Of a stretch of DNA of 14,847 bases, positions 13,882-14,847 are shown piece by piece. The position numbers and the translations under genes are program-made. This DNA is from Candidatus Helarchaeota archaeon. GTDB lineage: Archaea > Asgardarchaeota > Lokiarchaeia > Helarchaeales > JABXJV01. Under the pieces are notes generated by a model. It searched no databases, had not been told where the DNA came from, and saw only the letters and a program-made list of their open reading frames with translations. Positions within the stretch are counted from its first letter, which is position 1; each line of letters begins with the position of its first letter. Location of the stretch: assembly GCA_013375355.1 (NCBI GenBank), contig JABXJV010000331.1, positions 1 to 14,847 of the forward strand. The letters are read 5' to 3'.

Positions 13882-14847
13882 TTGGAAAAAAAATATCATC
13901 ATTTAAAATCAAAAATTAATGCTGCTTTTGAAAAAACAGAAGAAAATGAGGCAAGAACAAATGCTTTAAAATATATAAGAGATAAACATTTTAACTCTAA
14001 TATTGATTCAAAGAAACTTCAAAGAGAATATAAAAAAATTAAAGAAAAAAACATAAAAAATTTAGAAAATCTTCTCTCAAGAACAATAAAACAATTAGAA
14101 CAAAATGGATGTAAGGTATATTTCGCCACTAATAAAGAGGAGGCTCTTAAAATATTAAGACCTTTATTAGAAGGTGAAATTGTTGTAAAATCCAAATTAA
14201 ATACTGGCAAAGAAATTGAATTAACCGAAAATTTAGAAAAATGGGGATATGAAGTTGTTGAGACCGATTTGGGGGATAGAATTGTACAATTAGCTAAATC
14301 CACCTCCACACATCCTCTTATTCCGAGTTTACATATCCCTAAAAAGAAAGTTATTGAATTATTTAAGGCACGAGAGGATATTTCGACAAAAGAATTAGCA
14401 AATATTGCTGGTAAACAATTAAGAAATTTAATTTTAAAAGCCAAAGTAGGAATTTCTGGAGCTAATGCAATAACTGCGGAAGAAGGCTTCATTTGTTTAA
14501 TTGAGAATGAAGGAAATCAACGATTAGTCACAAGCTTACCTAAAAAACATATTGTTATTACTGGAATTGATAAAATTGTTGAAAATGGGGAGGAAGCTAT
14601 TAAGGTTGCTAAAGCGGCAGCTTATTATGGTATGGGAGTTGTCAGTGGGAATTATATCTCGTTTATTATGGGTCCATCCAGAACAGGGGACATTGCATTT
14701 GAAATCGTGGAAGGAATGCATGGTCCAAGTGAAGTCCATGTTATATTGCTCGATAACAGACGAAAATTTATTGCTTCATCAGAATTTAAAGAAATTGACT
14801 ATTGTGTAAATTGTGGGGGGTGTGTTAATTACTGTCCAGTTTATGAA
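13882..14847 (+). CDS. LutB/LldF-like LUD-domain iron-sulfur protein, 3' partial
   Basis: The frame is open from TTG 13882 to the right edge (322 codons visible). A helical N-terminus is followed by a LUD domain: NGCKVYFATNKEEAL, VVKSKLNTGKEIELTENLEKWGYEVVETDLGDRIVQLA, AKVGISGANAITAEEG, and the family signature GPSRTGDIAFEIVEGMHGPSEVHVILLDN. A ferredoxin-type cluster motif then begins: CVNCGGCVNYCP with C308, C311, C314 and C318. This is the order of LutB/LldF, a component of the iron-sulfur lactate-utilisation complex. In anaerobic archaea such proteins can serve other electron-transfer reactions, so the substrate is uncertain. A second cluster motif and the C-terminus lie beyond the window. 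GTGA (13871-13874) is the likely ribosome binding site. No start other than TTG fits. Confidence 0.92.
   Translation, partial: MEKKYHHLKSKINAAFEKTEENEARTNALKYIRDKHFNSNIDSKKLQREYKKIKEKNIKNLENLLSRTIKQLEQNGCKVYFATNKEEALKILRPLLEGEIVVKSKLNTGKEIELTENLEKWGYEVVETDLGDRIVQLAKSTSTHPLIPSLHIPKKKVIELFKAREDISTKELANIAGKQLRNLILKAKVGISGANAITAEEGFICLIENEGNQRLVTSLPKKHIVITGIDKIVENGEEAIKVAKAAAYYGMGVVSGNYISFIMGPSRTGDIAFEIVEGMHGPSEVHVILLDNRRKFIASSEFKEIDYCVNCGGCVNYCPVYE

Noticed and set aside
14019..14739. Minus-strand open frames
   Set aside because: They are shadows of the LUD-domain gene, whose plus-strand frame carries clear family motifs.
1..14847. CRISPR arrays, tRNA or rRNA genes
   Set aside because: No regularly spaced repeats, cloverleaf or rRNA-like segment was seen on either strand by eye.

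Overview
The window is AT-rich DNA that reads as archaeal. The strongest marker is an adjacent gatD-gatE pair, encoding the archaeal Glu-tRNA(Gln) amidotransferase. Frequent TTG/GTG starts, GTGAT/GGAGG-type ribosome binding sites and TTTAAATA TATA-like boxes fit this. An Asgard archaeon or a similar AT-rich anaerobe is my guess, but the lineage cannot be fixed from this window alone.

Layout, left to right. Positions 2-517: the 3' part of an unrecognised, probably DNA-binding-like gene entering from the left edge. Positions 567-5289 (+): a tight smc-scpA-scpB operon with 4-bp overlaps, encoding the SMC chromosome-organising complex. The smc N-terminus has no ATG/GTG/TTG start in frame, so either an ATT start at 567 is used or the 5' end holds an indel. 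Positions 8164-5291 (-): a KaiC/RecA-like ATPase with degraded catalytic motifs, an unrecognised protein, and a radical SAM protein of the CX4CX2C type. Positions 8286-9188 (+): a thioredoxin-reductase-like flavoprotein without the usual NADPH-binding signatures, divergent from the ATPase gene. Positions 12736-9195 (-): a small unknown gene, then gatD and gatE. Positions 13000-14847 (+): a small membrane-anchored protein, a 64-residue protein with four CxxC pairs, and a LUD-domain/ferredoxin (LutB/LldF-like) gene cut by the right edge.

The most unusual segment is about 6997-7266, the spacer between the ATPase gene and the next minus-strand gene. It holds two related 20-bp hairpins (7015-7034 and 7239-7258, 16 of 20 bases alike). 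Between them is a 50% GC stretch that folds into a string of small hairpins behind its own TATA-like box. This looks like a transposase-free IS200/IS605-type element: a left-end hairpin, a right-end hairpin and a retained omega-RNA-like scaffold, ending directly against the stop codon of the ATPase gene. No TnpA or TnpB is present in the window. The RNA would therefore be an orphan guide-type RNA, a non-autonomous element, or a standalone structured RNA.

Functionally, the plus-strand left block is chromosome segregation, the gat block is indirect Gln-tRNA synthesis, and the radical SAM, flavoprotein and LUD/ferredoxin genes suggest anaerobic redox metabolism. No tRNA, rRNA or CRISPR array was seen, and no gene-free stretch exceeds 300 bases.
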